48,791 nt of DNA from Dehalococcoidia bacterium (GTDB lineage: Bacteria; Chloroflexota; Dehalococcoidia; GIF9; UBA5629): contig PLME01000010.1 of the NCBI GenBank assembly GCA_003142375.1, positions 106,166 through 154,956 of the forward strand, in the 5' to 3' direction. Each line of letters opens with the position of its first letter. The stretch's first letter is position 1. The notes under the pieces were generated by a model, which saw only the letters and a program-made list of their open reading frames with translations, ran no database searches and was not told the origin of the DNA. Shown piece by piece: positions 35,942 through 46,303 of the stretch. A program made the translations under genes and the position numbers.

Positions 35942-37006
35942 TTATTGGGACTCTGCCAGGCGTTTTTTCAGCACGTCGATCTCAGGTACGGGGCTGGGGT
36001 CGATACCGTTTAGTATCGCCAGGTAGTAGCTGACCCAGTCTCCCAGCAGCACCAGGCTCATAACTTGAGTGAGCGGGTCGGCGCCTTCGCTGTCCAGCAC
36101 CTGGTAAGCTATTTTGTTCTGCGTAAGGAGCTCACCGGTAAACTTGTAGCGCAATTGCGTTCGCAGGTTGATAGAGGGGCAGCGCAGGAAGACAACCGAG
36201 ATTTTATCCATAGCCCACTTGGGATAGCGGTATCCAAGCACTGCATTGTGATCCAGCTCGGGCAAGATCTCGAAAAAAGCCCAGGCCTTGCCGTTCTCAT
36301 TGATCTGTGTTTTCCAGCGGCGCGCCACATCGGAGAGCATTCCGGCGCCGTAAACGACGACCACCTTGCCATCGAGCGTGACGGCAACCTGCTTGGCCCT
36401 GTTTTTCTCCTGCGGAGCATCCTCCTGCCAACTTCGGCATAGCTCCGCCAGGGAAGTGACCATGCCCTTAACCTCTTCCGATTTGCTGCCTGTGAAGCCC
36501 AGGTTCTGCATAATCGCCATCAGGGGTAGCAAACTATACCCCAGGGCCGCCCTGGGCGGAGAAACGTGTTCTATAACGAAAACCGGCACGCCCTTGGTGC
36601 GGGCCAGCAGGGTTAACTGTCCCCCTGTGGAAATGGCCAGTTTTTTACATTTGGTGCCCAAAGCTGCAGTGAAGCCCGAGAGAGTTTCTTCCGTGTTCCC
36701 GGAGTAGCTGGAAGCTATGACCAGCGTCTTTTCATCGACAAAGGCGGGCAGGCCATAGTCGCGGTGAACGTACACTGCCGGCCTGCTCAGCGAGGCAGTC
36801 AGGGCCTTGAGCAGGTCGCCACCAATGGCGGAGCCGCCCATGCCCAGGATAACGACCTTATCGACGTCGGAGTAATCCGGCGGAAGGTTGAAATTGACGG
36901 CGCTGTTCCAGGCCTGCAGGCATTGTGCAGGCAGACCGGCTATCTGCTTCCGCATGGCGGATTTATCCAGGGTAGTATATAAATCGTGATCGTCCAAGTT
37001 CACCAC
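35942..37006 (-). CDS. Bifunctional phosphoglucose/phosphomannose isomerase
   Basis: This 354-residue SIS-domain protein matches the bifunctional PGI/PMI family known from archaea and some bacteria. The first SIS domain has VVILGMGGSAIGGDLLKAL and ASSYSGNTEETLSGF, which form the sugar-phosphate site. The second carries the NENGKAWAFFEILPELDHNAVLGY stretch, where Glu and His act in the proton transfer. It interconverts glucose-6-P or mannose-6-P and fructose-6-P. The start is a GTG 3 bases after the phosphohexomutase stop, with GGGGGTG upstream, so the two are co-transcribed and probably feed sugar nucleotides for the cell surface or gluconeogenesis. No other phosphoglucose isomerase is in this window. 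Confidence 0.9.
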   Translation of the reverse strand: MVNLDDHDLYTTLDKSAMRKQIAGLPAQCLQAWNSAVNFNLPPDYSDVDKVVILGMGGSAIGGDLLKALTASLSRPAVYVHRDYGLPAFVDEKTLVIASSYSGNTEETLSGFTAALGTKCKKLAISTGGQLTLLARTKGVPVFVIEHVSPPRAALGYSLLPLMAIMQNLGFTGSKSEEVKGMVTSLAELCRSWQEDAPQEKNRAKQVAVTLDGKVVVVYGAGMLSDVARRWKTQINENGKAWAFFEILPELDHNAVLGYRYPKWAMDKISVVFLRCPSINLRTQLRYKFTGELLTQNKIAYQVLDSEGADPLTQVMSLVLLGDWVSYYLAILNGIDPSPVPEIDVLKKRLAESQ

Positions 37007-37009
37007 AGT

Positions 37010-38437
37010 TCACACCCCCAGTATTTTCTGTCCATCCTGTATCAGCTTTTGCACCTCTTCGGCGCTGCTGCTTTCTGCATAGATCCTGATGAGAGGCTCC
37101 GTGCCGGAGAAACGTATCAATAACCATGCGCCGTCTTCCAGTTTATAACGGAATCCGTCGGTTTTATCCAGTCTGACCACCTTCTGCTGGCCGATTTTAT
37201 CTATATCGCCCAGGGATGCTATGGCCGCCCTGGTCTTCTGAGTTGATTCCTCGGTGAGGTGGATGTCCACCCTATCATAGTAATGCGGCCCGACCTTTTT
37301 ATACAGGTCGGCCAGGAGTTGGGAGGGTGACTTGCCCGTGCGGGCGATGTAATCGAGCAGGTAAAGGCCGGCCAGCATACCATCGCGCTCGGGGATATGC
37401 CCGCGGAAACCGTAGCCGCCGCTTTCCTCGCCGCCCAGCAGGGCGTTCTCCGCTATCATGACAGGAGCCACATATTTGAAGCCCACCTGGGTCTCGAAAA
37501 CGGGAACCTTATAGAGTTCGCCGATCTTATACAACATGTCAGTCGAGGTCAGGGTTTTTACGATGGCGCCCCTCTCCTTGCGCACATCCAGAAAGTACAT
37601 GGCCAGAAGGGCGAACACTTCCTGTGTATTGCGGTACTTGCCGTTCTCATCCACGATGCCGATGCGGTCGGCGTCGCCGTCGGTGGCGAATCCCACGGCC
37701 GCATTATCCCTGATAACCTGCCTGGCCAGTTTGCCCAGGTTCTTGCCGATAGGCTCGGGCTGGATACCCGGAAAGAGCGGGTTCCTCACCCGGTTAATTT
37801 CGTGGATCTCGACCTGACCGCCTTCGAGCAGGCTCTTAAAATAGCCGATGCCGGCGCCGAACATGGAATCAACCACTAACTTCAGCTTCCTCTGCCGCAA
37901 CGCTTCCAGGTCGATGAGCTTACCCAGGTGTTTGGCATAGGCATGGTAAGGGTCATGAAAGGCGACCGACTTTTTCTTAATGGCGTCTTTCAACTCGATC
38001 CGGTTGATCTTGCCGCTGGACAGTGCTTCGTTGGTGTTTTTCTCTATAACCGAGATTACCTCGGTGGGGGCGCTGGAGCCGCTCTCAACCTTATACTTGA
38101 ACCCGTTGTAATTGGCGGGGTTATGGCTGGCGGTTATCATGATGCCGCCGGCGGCCTTAAGGTTGGTCAGCGTATAGCTGGTTACGGGCGTGGGGGCTGT
38201 CTTGGAGAGCAGGATGACCTTGATGCCGTTGCCGGCGATGACCTCGGCGGCGGCCGCGGCAAAATCTTCTGAAGCGAAACGCGTGTCGTATCCGATCACC
38301 AGCCCCTTGTCGCCGGAGCCGGCGCTCTTCAGATAATCGGCCACCCCCTGTGCGCAGGCGCGAACGTTGCCAAATGTGAAATCCTCAGCAATAACGGCGC
38401 GCCAGCCGTCCGTGCCGAATTTAATACCGGCGGACAT
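37010..38437 (-). CDS. Phosphoglucomutase/phosphomannomutase
   Basis: This 475-residue enzyme belongs to the alpha-D-phosphohexomutase superfamily. The four functional loops are visible: the catalytic serine loop TASHNP (102-107, Ser104), the metal loop DGDADR (253-258), the sugar loop GGEESGGYGFRGH (near 345) and the phosphate loop RFSGTEP (near 443). It moves the phosphate between C6 and C1 of glucose or mannose. The choice between the two sugars cannot be read from the sequence. GGGGG lies about 6 bases before the ATG. It sits 10 bases after metK and 3 before the isomerase. Confidence 0.93.
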   Translation of the reverse strand: MSAGIKFGTDGWRAVIAEDFTFGNVRACAQGVADYLKSAGSGDKGLVIGYDTRFASEDFAAAAAEVIAGNGIKVILLSKTAPTPVTSYTLTNLKAAGGIMITASHNPANYNGFKYKVESGSSAPTEVISVIEKNTNEALSSGKINRIELKDAIKKKSVAFHDPYHAYAKHLGKLIDLEALRQRKLKLVVDSMFGAGIGYFKSLLEGGQVEIHEINRVRNPLFPGIQPEPIGKNLGKLARQVIRDNAAVGFATDGDADRIGIVDENGKYRNTQEVFALLAMYFLDVRKERGAIVKTLTSTDMLYKIGELYKVPVFETQVGFKYVAPVMIAENALLGGEESGGYGFRGHIPERDGMLAGLYLLDYIARTGKSPSQLLADLYKKVGPHYYDRVDIHLTEESTQKTRAAIASLGDIDKIGQQKVVRLDKTDGFRYKLEDGAWLLIRFSGTEPLIRIYAESSSAEEVQKLIQDGQKILGV

Positions 38438-38447
38438 ACCTTACCCC

Positions 38448-39659
38448 CTATATCCCGGCTTCAGCCTTTAAGATCTTCGCCTTGTCCGTTTTCTCCCACG
38501 GAAATTTAACATCGGTGCGGCCGAAATGACCGTACGAGGCTGTGGCACGGTAGATCGGCCTGCGCAGGTCGAAATACCTGATAATGGCCTCTGGCCGCAT
38601 ATCGAAATGCTTGTGGATTAACTTTAGTATGTTGGCATCGGAGATTTTTTCCGTACCGAATGTCTCGATGGAGACGGAGAGCGGGTGCGCCACGCCGATC
38701 GAATAGGCCACCTGCAGCTCCAGCCTCTCGGCCAGACCGGCCGCCACGCAGTTCTTGGCTATATAGCGTGCCATGTAAGTGGCCGAGCGGTCGACCTTGG
38801 TCGGGTCCTTGCCGGAGAATGCCCCGCCGCCGTGGCGGGCATAGCCTCCGTAGGTATCCACCAGCAGCTTGCGGCCGGTGAACCCTGTATCGGATACCGG
38901 CCCGCCCACTACGAAGCGCCCGGCGCTGTTGACGTATATTTTGGTGTTCTTATCCAACAGCGAAGCCGGTATGACCGGTTTGATGACCTTCTGGATTATG
39001 GTATGCCGTATGGTATCGTTATCCGGCTCCGGGTCATGATGGGCGCCGATAACGATGGCCTCGATCCTCTTGGGTTTACCATAGCTGTATTCCACTGTGA
39101 CCTGAGATTTGCCGTCCGGCCTGAGCCAGGGTATTACATTCTTCTTGCGGGTCTCGGCCAGCCTCTGTGTCAATTTATGCGCCAGTGCGATGGGCAGCGG
39201 CATCAGCTCCTCGGTCTCGTTGCAGGCGAAGCCGAACATCATGCCCTGGTCACCGGCGCCCGTCAGATCGAGCTCATCAACCTTCTTGCCCCTGGCCCTT
39301 ACTTCAAGCGCCTTGCTGACGCCGGCATTGATATCGGGCGACTGTTTCTTGATGGAGACAATGGTTGCCAGGCTCTGGTAATCGAACTGATAATCGGGCT
39401 TGGTATAACCGATCTCCTTGACTATATTGCGGACCACGTCCGGTATCTCTACATACGTATTGGTGGTAATTTCACCCAGTACGATCACTAACCCTATGGT
39501 AACCGCCACCTCGCAGGCAACCCTTGACTTGGGGTCGCCCTTGATCATGGCATCGAGTATGCCGTCGGCAACCTGGTCGCACAGTTTATCGGGATGGCCT
39601 TCCGTAACCGATTCGGAAGTGAAGAAGTATTTGGGTAAACTCATGAAAGTGTTTTTCAT
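38448..39659 (-). CDS. metK: S-adenosylmethionine synthetase
   Basis: This 403-residue enzyme makes SAM from methionine and ATP. Signatures are [40 protein letters not shown] and [27 protein letters not shown]. It starts at 39659, where AAGGAG is 5 bases upstream; a Met six codons later (39644) is a possible alternative. The length is usual. It lies 17 bases after ahcY, so making SAM and clearing S-adenosylhomocysteine are expressed from one unit. Confidence 0.97.
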   Translation of the reverse strand: MKNTFMSLPKYFFTSESVTEGHPDKLCDQVADGILDAMIKGDPKSRVACEVAVTIGLVIVLGEITTNTYVEIPDVVRNIVKEIGYTKPDYQFDYQSLATIVSIKKQSPDINAGVSKALEVRARGKKVDELDLTGAGDQGMMFGFACNETEELMPLPIALAHKLTQRLAETRKKNVIPWLRPDGKSQVTVEYSYGKPKRIEAIVIGAHHDPEPDNDTIRHTIIQKVIKPVIPASLLDKNTKIYVNSAGRFVVGGPVSDTGFTGRKLLVDTYGGYARHGGGAFSGKDPTKVDRSATYMARYIAKNCVAAGLAERLELQVAYSIGVAHPLSVSIETFGTEKISDANILKLIHKHFDMRPEAIIRYFDLRRPIYRATASYGHFGRTDVKFPWEKTDKAKILKAEAGI

Positions 39660-39676
39660 CGAAGCTCCTTGTTAAA

Positions 39677-42483
<2,807 letters not shown>

Positions 42484-42491
42484 GATGCGTT

Positions 42492-42520
42492 ATTGTAGCA
42501 GTTTTGGTACTTTATGTCAG
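42492..42520 (-). promoter_or_regulatory. Promoter at the start codon of the APH/P-loop kinase gene
   Basis: On the minus strand CTGACA (42520-42515) and TACAAT (42497-42492) are 17 bases apart, each 5 of 6 to consensus. Transcription would begin near 42485, 1-3 bases from the ATG at 42483. No Shine-Dalgarno sequence is present. Confidence 0.65.
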
Positions 42521-42531
42521 AAAACTGCTAC
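42495..42531. repeat. 11-bp perfect inverted repeat over promoter and recO stop
   Basis: GTAGCAGTTTT at 42495-42505 is repeated inverted as AAAACTGCTAC at 42521-42531 with 15 bases between. One arm covers part of the -10 box and the other overlaps the recO stop codon; the -35 box lies in the spacer. No T-run follows on either strand, so an operator or RNA hairpin is more likely than a terminator. Confidence 0.8.
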
Positions 42532-43298
42532 GCGTGATTTTTCTGCTCGGAATTGAGTTGGTCCATCCATTCGATCGATTTAAGCTGTTTTTCCAGCAGG
42601 TACCTTATGTTTTCACGCATCAGGTTCTTGATCTCACGGCTCAGGTTCCCGGTCAGCTTCACACGGCAGGCCGTGGTGAAGTCGCATTGTAGCCAGAGCC
42701 TCAGCACCTTGAGAGCGTTGACCGAGATAGTCCTGGCGCTCATGTCCGGGTAGCCGCATTCACGGCACAATGCGCCGCCCTGATGCGGGCTGAAGTAGTT
42801 CACCCCGGGCTCGAGCTGCCGGCTGCAGTTGGCGCACTTCTGAAGCTGCGGACGGTAGCCCATATGGTTGAGCAGGCGCAGCTCGAAGTAGCGCAGAGCA
42901 CGTTCCATGTCGCTGGACGCTGCCATCTCCTTCAATGTATTGAGGAAGAGGTCGAACAGCTCCCGGTCCTCGACGTTCTCCTCCGTGAAGGCGTCCACCA
43001 GTTCTGTGAGGTAGAAGCCGCCCGACATCAGCTCCAGGCTGTCTCTGATGGGCAGGAAGTTATCGATGGCCTGCGCCTGCGTGATGATATCCAGGTTGCG
43101 GCCGCGGGCCAGCATCAACTGGCTGTGGGTGAGGAGCTCGACATTGCCGCCCAACTTGCTCTTGGGACGCATGGCCCCTTTGGCGATGGCCCTTACTTTG
43201 CCGAAGTCGGAGGTGAACAGGGTGACCAGGCGGTCTGCTTCGCCGAACTTCTGCCTCTTGATAATGATGGCTTCAGTCTGATAGGCCCGTGAGGTCAT
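42528..43298 (-). CDS. recO: DNA repair protein RecO
   Basis: This 256-residue protein loads RecA on SSB-coated DNA together with RecR. It begins SRAYQTEAIIIKRQKFGEADRLVTLFTSDFGKVRAIAKGA, the OB-fold N-terminus. It has a zinc site C155-x2-C158 and C178-x2-C181 in KCANCSRQLEPGVNYFSPHQGGALCREC, as in Deinococcus RecO. An in-frame ATG at 43337 lies inside recR; the ATG at 43298 gives the family N-terminus. The only good AGGAG is too far (about 17 bases) from it, so translation may depend on coupling to recR, whose stop is 10 bases before. Confidence 0.94.
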   Translation of the reverse strand: MTSRAYQTEAIIIKRQKFGEADRLVTLFTSDFGKVRAIAKGAMRPKSKLGGNVELLTHSQLMLARGRNLDIITQAQAIDNFLPIRDSLELMSGGFYLTELVDAFTEENVEDRELFDLFLNTLKEMAASSDMERALRYFELRLLNHMGYRPQLQKCANCSRQLEPGVNYFSPHQGGALCRECGYPDMSARTISVNALKVLRLWLQCDFTTACRVKLTGNLSREIKNLMRENIRYLLEKQLKSIEWMDQLNSEQKNHA

Positions 43299-43308
43299 TT
43301 CGGTATCG

Positions 43309-43920
43309 TTACATCTCCTGCCGGCCCTCGAGGGCACGGCTGAGCGTTACATCATCGGCATATTCCAGGTCCCCACCGAAGGGCAGGCCGCGCGCCAGCC
43401 GTGTGACCCGGATGCCGAGCGGAGTTACCAGGCGCTGTATATACATGGAGGTGGCCTCGCCTTCCACGTTGGGATTGGTAGCCAGTATGACCTCGGTCAC
43501 GCTGTTGCTGCCCAGCCGGTCCAGCAACTCCCTTATACGCAGGTCTTCAGGCTTGATGCCGTCGCCGGGAGAGATTACGCCGTGCAGCACATGGTAGAGG
43601 CCGCGGTATTTCCGGGTGCGCTCCAGCGGCAGGATATCGATCGGTTCCTCCACGACGCAGATTTTCATATGGTCACGTGTCTCATCCGCGCAGATGCCGC
43701 AGGGGTCGGAGTCGGTGATATTGAGGCAGACCGAGCACAGCCTAAGGTTTTCCTTGATGCCCAGTATGGCTTCTGCTAGGTCGCGTGATTTCTCGGGAGG
43801 GGCCTGTAAGAGGTGGTAGGCCAGACGCTGGGCGGTCTTGGGCCCGACGCCGGGCAGCTTGTGGAGCTCTTCGATGAGCCTTGAGATAGGTTTGGCAGTC
43901 GACAGGAAGTCGGAGTTCAA
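43309..43920 (-). CDS. recR: Recombination protein RecR
   Basis: This 203-residue protein works with RecO in the RecFOR pathway. It has the helix-hairpin-helix LPGVGPKTAQRLAYHLL (22-38), the zinc finger C62-x2-C65 and C74-x2-C77, and the Toprim domain with KICVVEEPIDILPLERTRKYRGLYHVLHG. It ends with the LARGLPFGGDLEYADDVTLSRALEGR segment typical of RecR. The length is normal. It lies between ybaB and recO on the same strand; dnaX-ybaB-recR is a widely conserved order. Confidence 0.97.
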   Translation of the reverse strand: MNSDFLSTAKPISRLIEELHKLPGVGPKTAQRLAYHLLQAPPEKSRDLAEAILGIKENLRLCSVCLNITDSDPCGICADETRDHMKICVVEEPIDILPLERTRKYRGLYHVLHGVISPGDGIKPEDLRIRELLDRLGSNSVTEVILATNPNVEGEATSMYIQRLVTPLGIRVTRLARGLPFGGDLEYADDVTLSRALEGRQEM

Positions 43921-43929
43921 GAATGCCTC

Positions 43930-44235
43930 CTAAAACAGTCCCGGTATCTTAAGTCCGCCCGTCAGTTTGCTCATGCTCTGGGCCGCCATCTCCTGTGATT
44001 TCAGGATGGCCTCGTTGCAGGCTGCCAGGATGAGATCCTGCAGGAAATCCACTTCCTCGTGGTTCACGACTTCAGGTGAGATGGTGATGGACTGGAACTG
44101 CTGGTGTCCGTTGATGACGATTTTAATGGCGCCCCCGCCCGCTGTGACCTCGATATTGGTCTGGTTCAGTTCTTCCTGGGCTTTGGCGAGCTTGGCTTGA
44201 AGCTCCTGGATCTGACGCAGGTTAAACTGGCTCAT
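43930..44235 (-). CDS. YbaB/EbfC family nucleoid-associated protein
   Basis: This 101-residue protein has the YbaB plan: an N-terminal coiled helix (LRQIQELQAKLAKAQEELNQTNIEVTAGGGAIKIVINGHQQF), a central beta sheet with the conserved AGGGAIKIVINGHQ, and a C-terminal helix rich in Ala/Met. YbaB dimers bind DNA as tweezers and coat the nucleoid. The ATG overlaps the dnaX stop by 4 bases, and recR starts 9 bases after the stop, the usual context. Confidence 0.95.
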   Translation of the reverse strand: MSQFNLRQIQELQAKLAKAQEELNQTNIEVTAGGGAIKIVINGHQQFQSITISPEVVNHEEVDFLQDLILAACNEAILKSQEMAAQSMSKLTGGLKIPGLF

Positions 44236-45893
44236 TTCTCCTCCGTTTCGGCGTTTTCTTCGATGATCCTGGCGCCCATGCTCAGGGCGGCCTCCACAAG
44301 GTGGTTGCTGCTGGCCGGTTTAAGCTCTGGCTTTTGGCCCTGGGGCATCATGGTGCAGGTTACGGTGTAGGTGTGGCCGAATACTTCTTTGAGCTTTTTT
44401 TCGATCAGGTGGAGGTATTTGCGGTTATCGATATAGTTTTTATGGAACTCATGGTAGAACCCCAGTTTGAGCACCTGGCCGTTGATCTCAACCGGCTCAC
44501 AGGCATGGCGCAGCCGTGCGTCGAGGTTGCCCTGCGACCCTTCGCCCCGCATGAAGTTGATGAAATCTTTCCAGTGAGTGCGGAGATATTCAAGGTCGTT
44601 GGGGTCCTCCATCTTGAGGGGCTCGGAGAGCTTGGGCTGCTCGGCCGGGTCGGACGCATAGTCGGGCGTCGGGGACTCGGCAACTTTGGACGGCTTGTTG
44701 ACCAGGCTGGAAGGTCGGGCCTGCTCGATGGGTTTGACGGTCTTTGAGGGCGGCGGGGTGGGCCGCTGGTATTGCCACTCCCTGTTACCCTGAGGTTCGA
44801 CGGCCTTCTCCTTGGTATGCTGCGAGAGTACGCTCTCGACCAGGGCAAGCTCTAAAGGCAAGGGAGAATAGCCGTCCATGCGCAAGTCTATACTGCTGAA
44901 CAGCTTGATGGTATTCAATAAATAATCGAGGCCGGCGCTGCCCGCCAGCTTCTGGATCTCGGCTAGGTCGTCCACAGTGACATCGATCATTTCGGCGGAG
45001 CCCGATTTGGCCAGCAGCAACTGGCGGAGGTAGTCCACCAGCTCACGGTTGAACTGCCGCAGGTCCAGCCCGTCGGCGGCCACGGCGTTGATGACCTTGA
45101 GGCCGGACGATACGTCTTTGGCGATTATATATCTGGCCAGCTCGCCGATGCGCGAGTCCCCGCTGATGCCCAGCATGGCCTGCGCCTGGGCCAGCTCGAT
45201 TTTATTCCCGTACTGAGTGATGAGCTGCTCCAGCAGGTTGGTTGCATCACGCAGGCTGCCGGTGGTGGCCCTGGCGATCAGTTTGAAGGCCTCCGGGTCG
45301 ATGCTGATGCCCTCTTTTCCGCAAATATGAGTCAGGCGGGAGATGACAGCGCTGCTGGACAGGCGGTGGAAATCGAAGCGCTGGCAGCGTGAAGTGATGG
45401 TCGAAATGATTTTATGCGGGTCGGTGGTGGCCAGGATGAAGATGACATGCGGGGGAGGCTCTTCGAGGGTTTTGAGAAAGGCGTTGGCGCCCTCCCGGGT
45501 AATCATATGCACTTCGTCGATTATGTAGACCTTATAGCGCATTATATTGGGGGAATAGTTGACCCTCTCCTTGAGGTCGTTCATATCGTCGATGCCGCGG
45601 TTGCTGGCTTCGTCGATCTCAATGATATCCAGTGCGTTGCCTTTATTGACGGAGAGGCAGGAGTCGCATTTATTGCAGGGCTCGCCGTCGACCGGGCTTA
45701 GGCAGTTGACTGCCTTGGCCAGGATGCGGGCCGTACTGGTTTTGCCGCTGCCGCGCGGGCCGCAGAACAGGTAGGCATGCGCGATCCTGCCGCTTTTAAT
45801 GGCGTTGAGGAGGGTTTGCACTACGTGTTCCTGGCCGGCTATTTCGCTGAATGATTGGGGACGCCATTTACGATAGAAGACTTGTGAGGTCAT
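44232..45893 (-). CDS. dnaX: DNA polymerase III subunit gamma/tau
   Basis: This 553-residue protein is the motor of the clamp loader. The AAA+ module has Walker A GPRGSGKT (45-52), the zinc cysteines C64, C73, C76 and C79, Walker B VYIIDEVHM (122-130) and the sensor-1 FILATTDPHKI and SRCQRF segments. Domain III follows to about 370. A Pro/Ser-rich linker (about 375-440) leads to a C-terminal tau-like domain. A gaA AAA AAG slippery heptamer in the right phase lies at codons 498-500, but a -1 shift there would end within about 25 codons. No ribosome site precedes the ATG, and a TATAAT box ends 10 bases upstream, so the mRNA may be leaderless. Confidence 0.95.
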   Translation of the reverse strand: MTSQVFYRKWRPQSFSEIAGQEHVVQTLLNAIKSGRIAHAYLFCGPRGSGKTSTARILAKAVNCLSPVDGEPCNKCDSCLSVNKGNALDIIEIDEASNRGIDDMNDLKERVNYSPNIMRYKVYIIDEVHMITREGANAFLKTLEEPPPHVIFILATTDPHKIISTITSRCQRFDFHRLSSSAVISRLTHICGKEGISIDPEAFKLIARATTGSLRDATNLLEQLITQYGNKIELAQAQAMLGISGDSRIGELARYIIAKDVSSGLKVINAVAADGLDLRQFNRELVDYLRQLLLAKSGSAEMIDVTVDDLAEIQKLAGSAGLDYLLNTIKLFSSIDLRMDGYSPLPLELALVESVLSQHTKEKAVEPQGNREWQYQRPTPPPSKTVKPIEQARPSSLVNKPSKVAESPTPDYASDPAEQPKLSEPLKMEDPNDLEYLRTHWKDFINFMRGEGSQGNLDARLRHACEPVEINGQVLKLGFYHEFHKNYIDNRKYLHLIEKKLKEVFGHTYTVTCTMMPQGQKPELKPASSNHLVEAALSMGARIIEENAETEEK

Positions 45894-45902
45894 AGTTCAC
45901 TA

Positions 45903-45908
45903 ATTATA
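45903..45908 (-). promoter_or_regulatory. -10 box of a probable leaderless dnaX promoter
   Basis: TATAAT at 45908-45903 on the minus strand is a perfect -10 box. A transcript starting about 7 bases downstream would begin 2-4 bases before the dnaX ATG (45893). The -35 region is poor (TTTGCC at 45930-45925, 16-base spacer). Confidence 0.5.
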
Positions 45909-45980
45909 CCCCAACCCCGCGGGCGGCAAAACCGAATTCGGCGGGGGCTACAGGTTCTGCATGCAATGATTGTCTCGCTA

Positions 45981-45989
45981 TGCTATAAT
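45981..45989 (+). promoter_or_regulatory. Extended -10 promoter for rpsO-pnp
   Basis: TGCTATAAT at 45981-45989 is an extended -10 box, with a perfect TATAAT hexamer at 45984-45989. No good -35 box is seen. The start would be near 45996, about 25 bases before the rpsO TTG; CAGGAG at 46008-46013 lies in that leader. It is divergent from the dnaX promoter in the 127-base spacer. Confidence 0.6.
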
Positions 45990-46020
45990 CTTGCGTTAGA
46001 GTTTATTCAGGAGTCAGGCA

Positions 46021-46284
46021 TTGGATAAGGAAAAGAAGCAGTCCATAATGAAAACCTATGCTATCAATGAGAAAGATACGGGCTCTGCCGATGTTCAGAT
46101 AGCCGTGCTTACCGAAAGGGTAATCCAGCTTTCCGGTCATCTCAAGGCCCATGCCCAGGATCAGCATACACGTCGGTCTCTTCTCAAGCTTATCGGGAGG
46201 CGCAGGCGGCTGTTGGCTTACTTGAGCAGAGAAGATATCAACCGCTACCGCACCCTCATCGGCAAGCTTGGACTACGCAAATAA
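46021..46284 (+). CDS. rpsO: 30S ribosomal protein S15
   Basis: This 87-residue protein starts with TTG, 7 bases after CAGGAG. It reads YAINEKDTGSADVQIAVLTERVIQLSGHLKAHAQDQHTRRSLLKLIGRRRRLLAYL, the S15 signature, and ends IGKLGLRK. S15 binds helices 20-22 of 16S rRNA. The rpsO-pnp order is the classical one; in E. coli S15 represses its own translation, and whether this leader does so is not visible. The pnp gene starts 19 bases after the stop. Confidence 0.97.
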   Translation: MDKEKKQSIMKTYAINEKDTGSADVQIAVLTERVIQLSGHLKAHAQDQHTRRSLLKLIGRRRRLLAYLSREDINRYRTLIGKLGLRK

Positions 46285-46303
46285 ATTTATAGAAGGTTGA
46301 ATA

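Noticed and set aside
38660-39491. Long plus-strand open frames opposite metK
   Set aside because: They are shadows of a clearly conserved gene, have no ribosome sites and no recognisable protein motifs.
43299-43337. Upstream ATG in the recO frame inside recR
   Set aside because: The extra 13 residues do not fit the RecO N-terminus, which starts at 43298.
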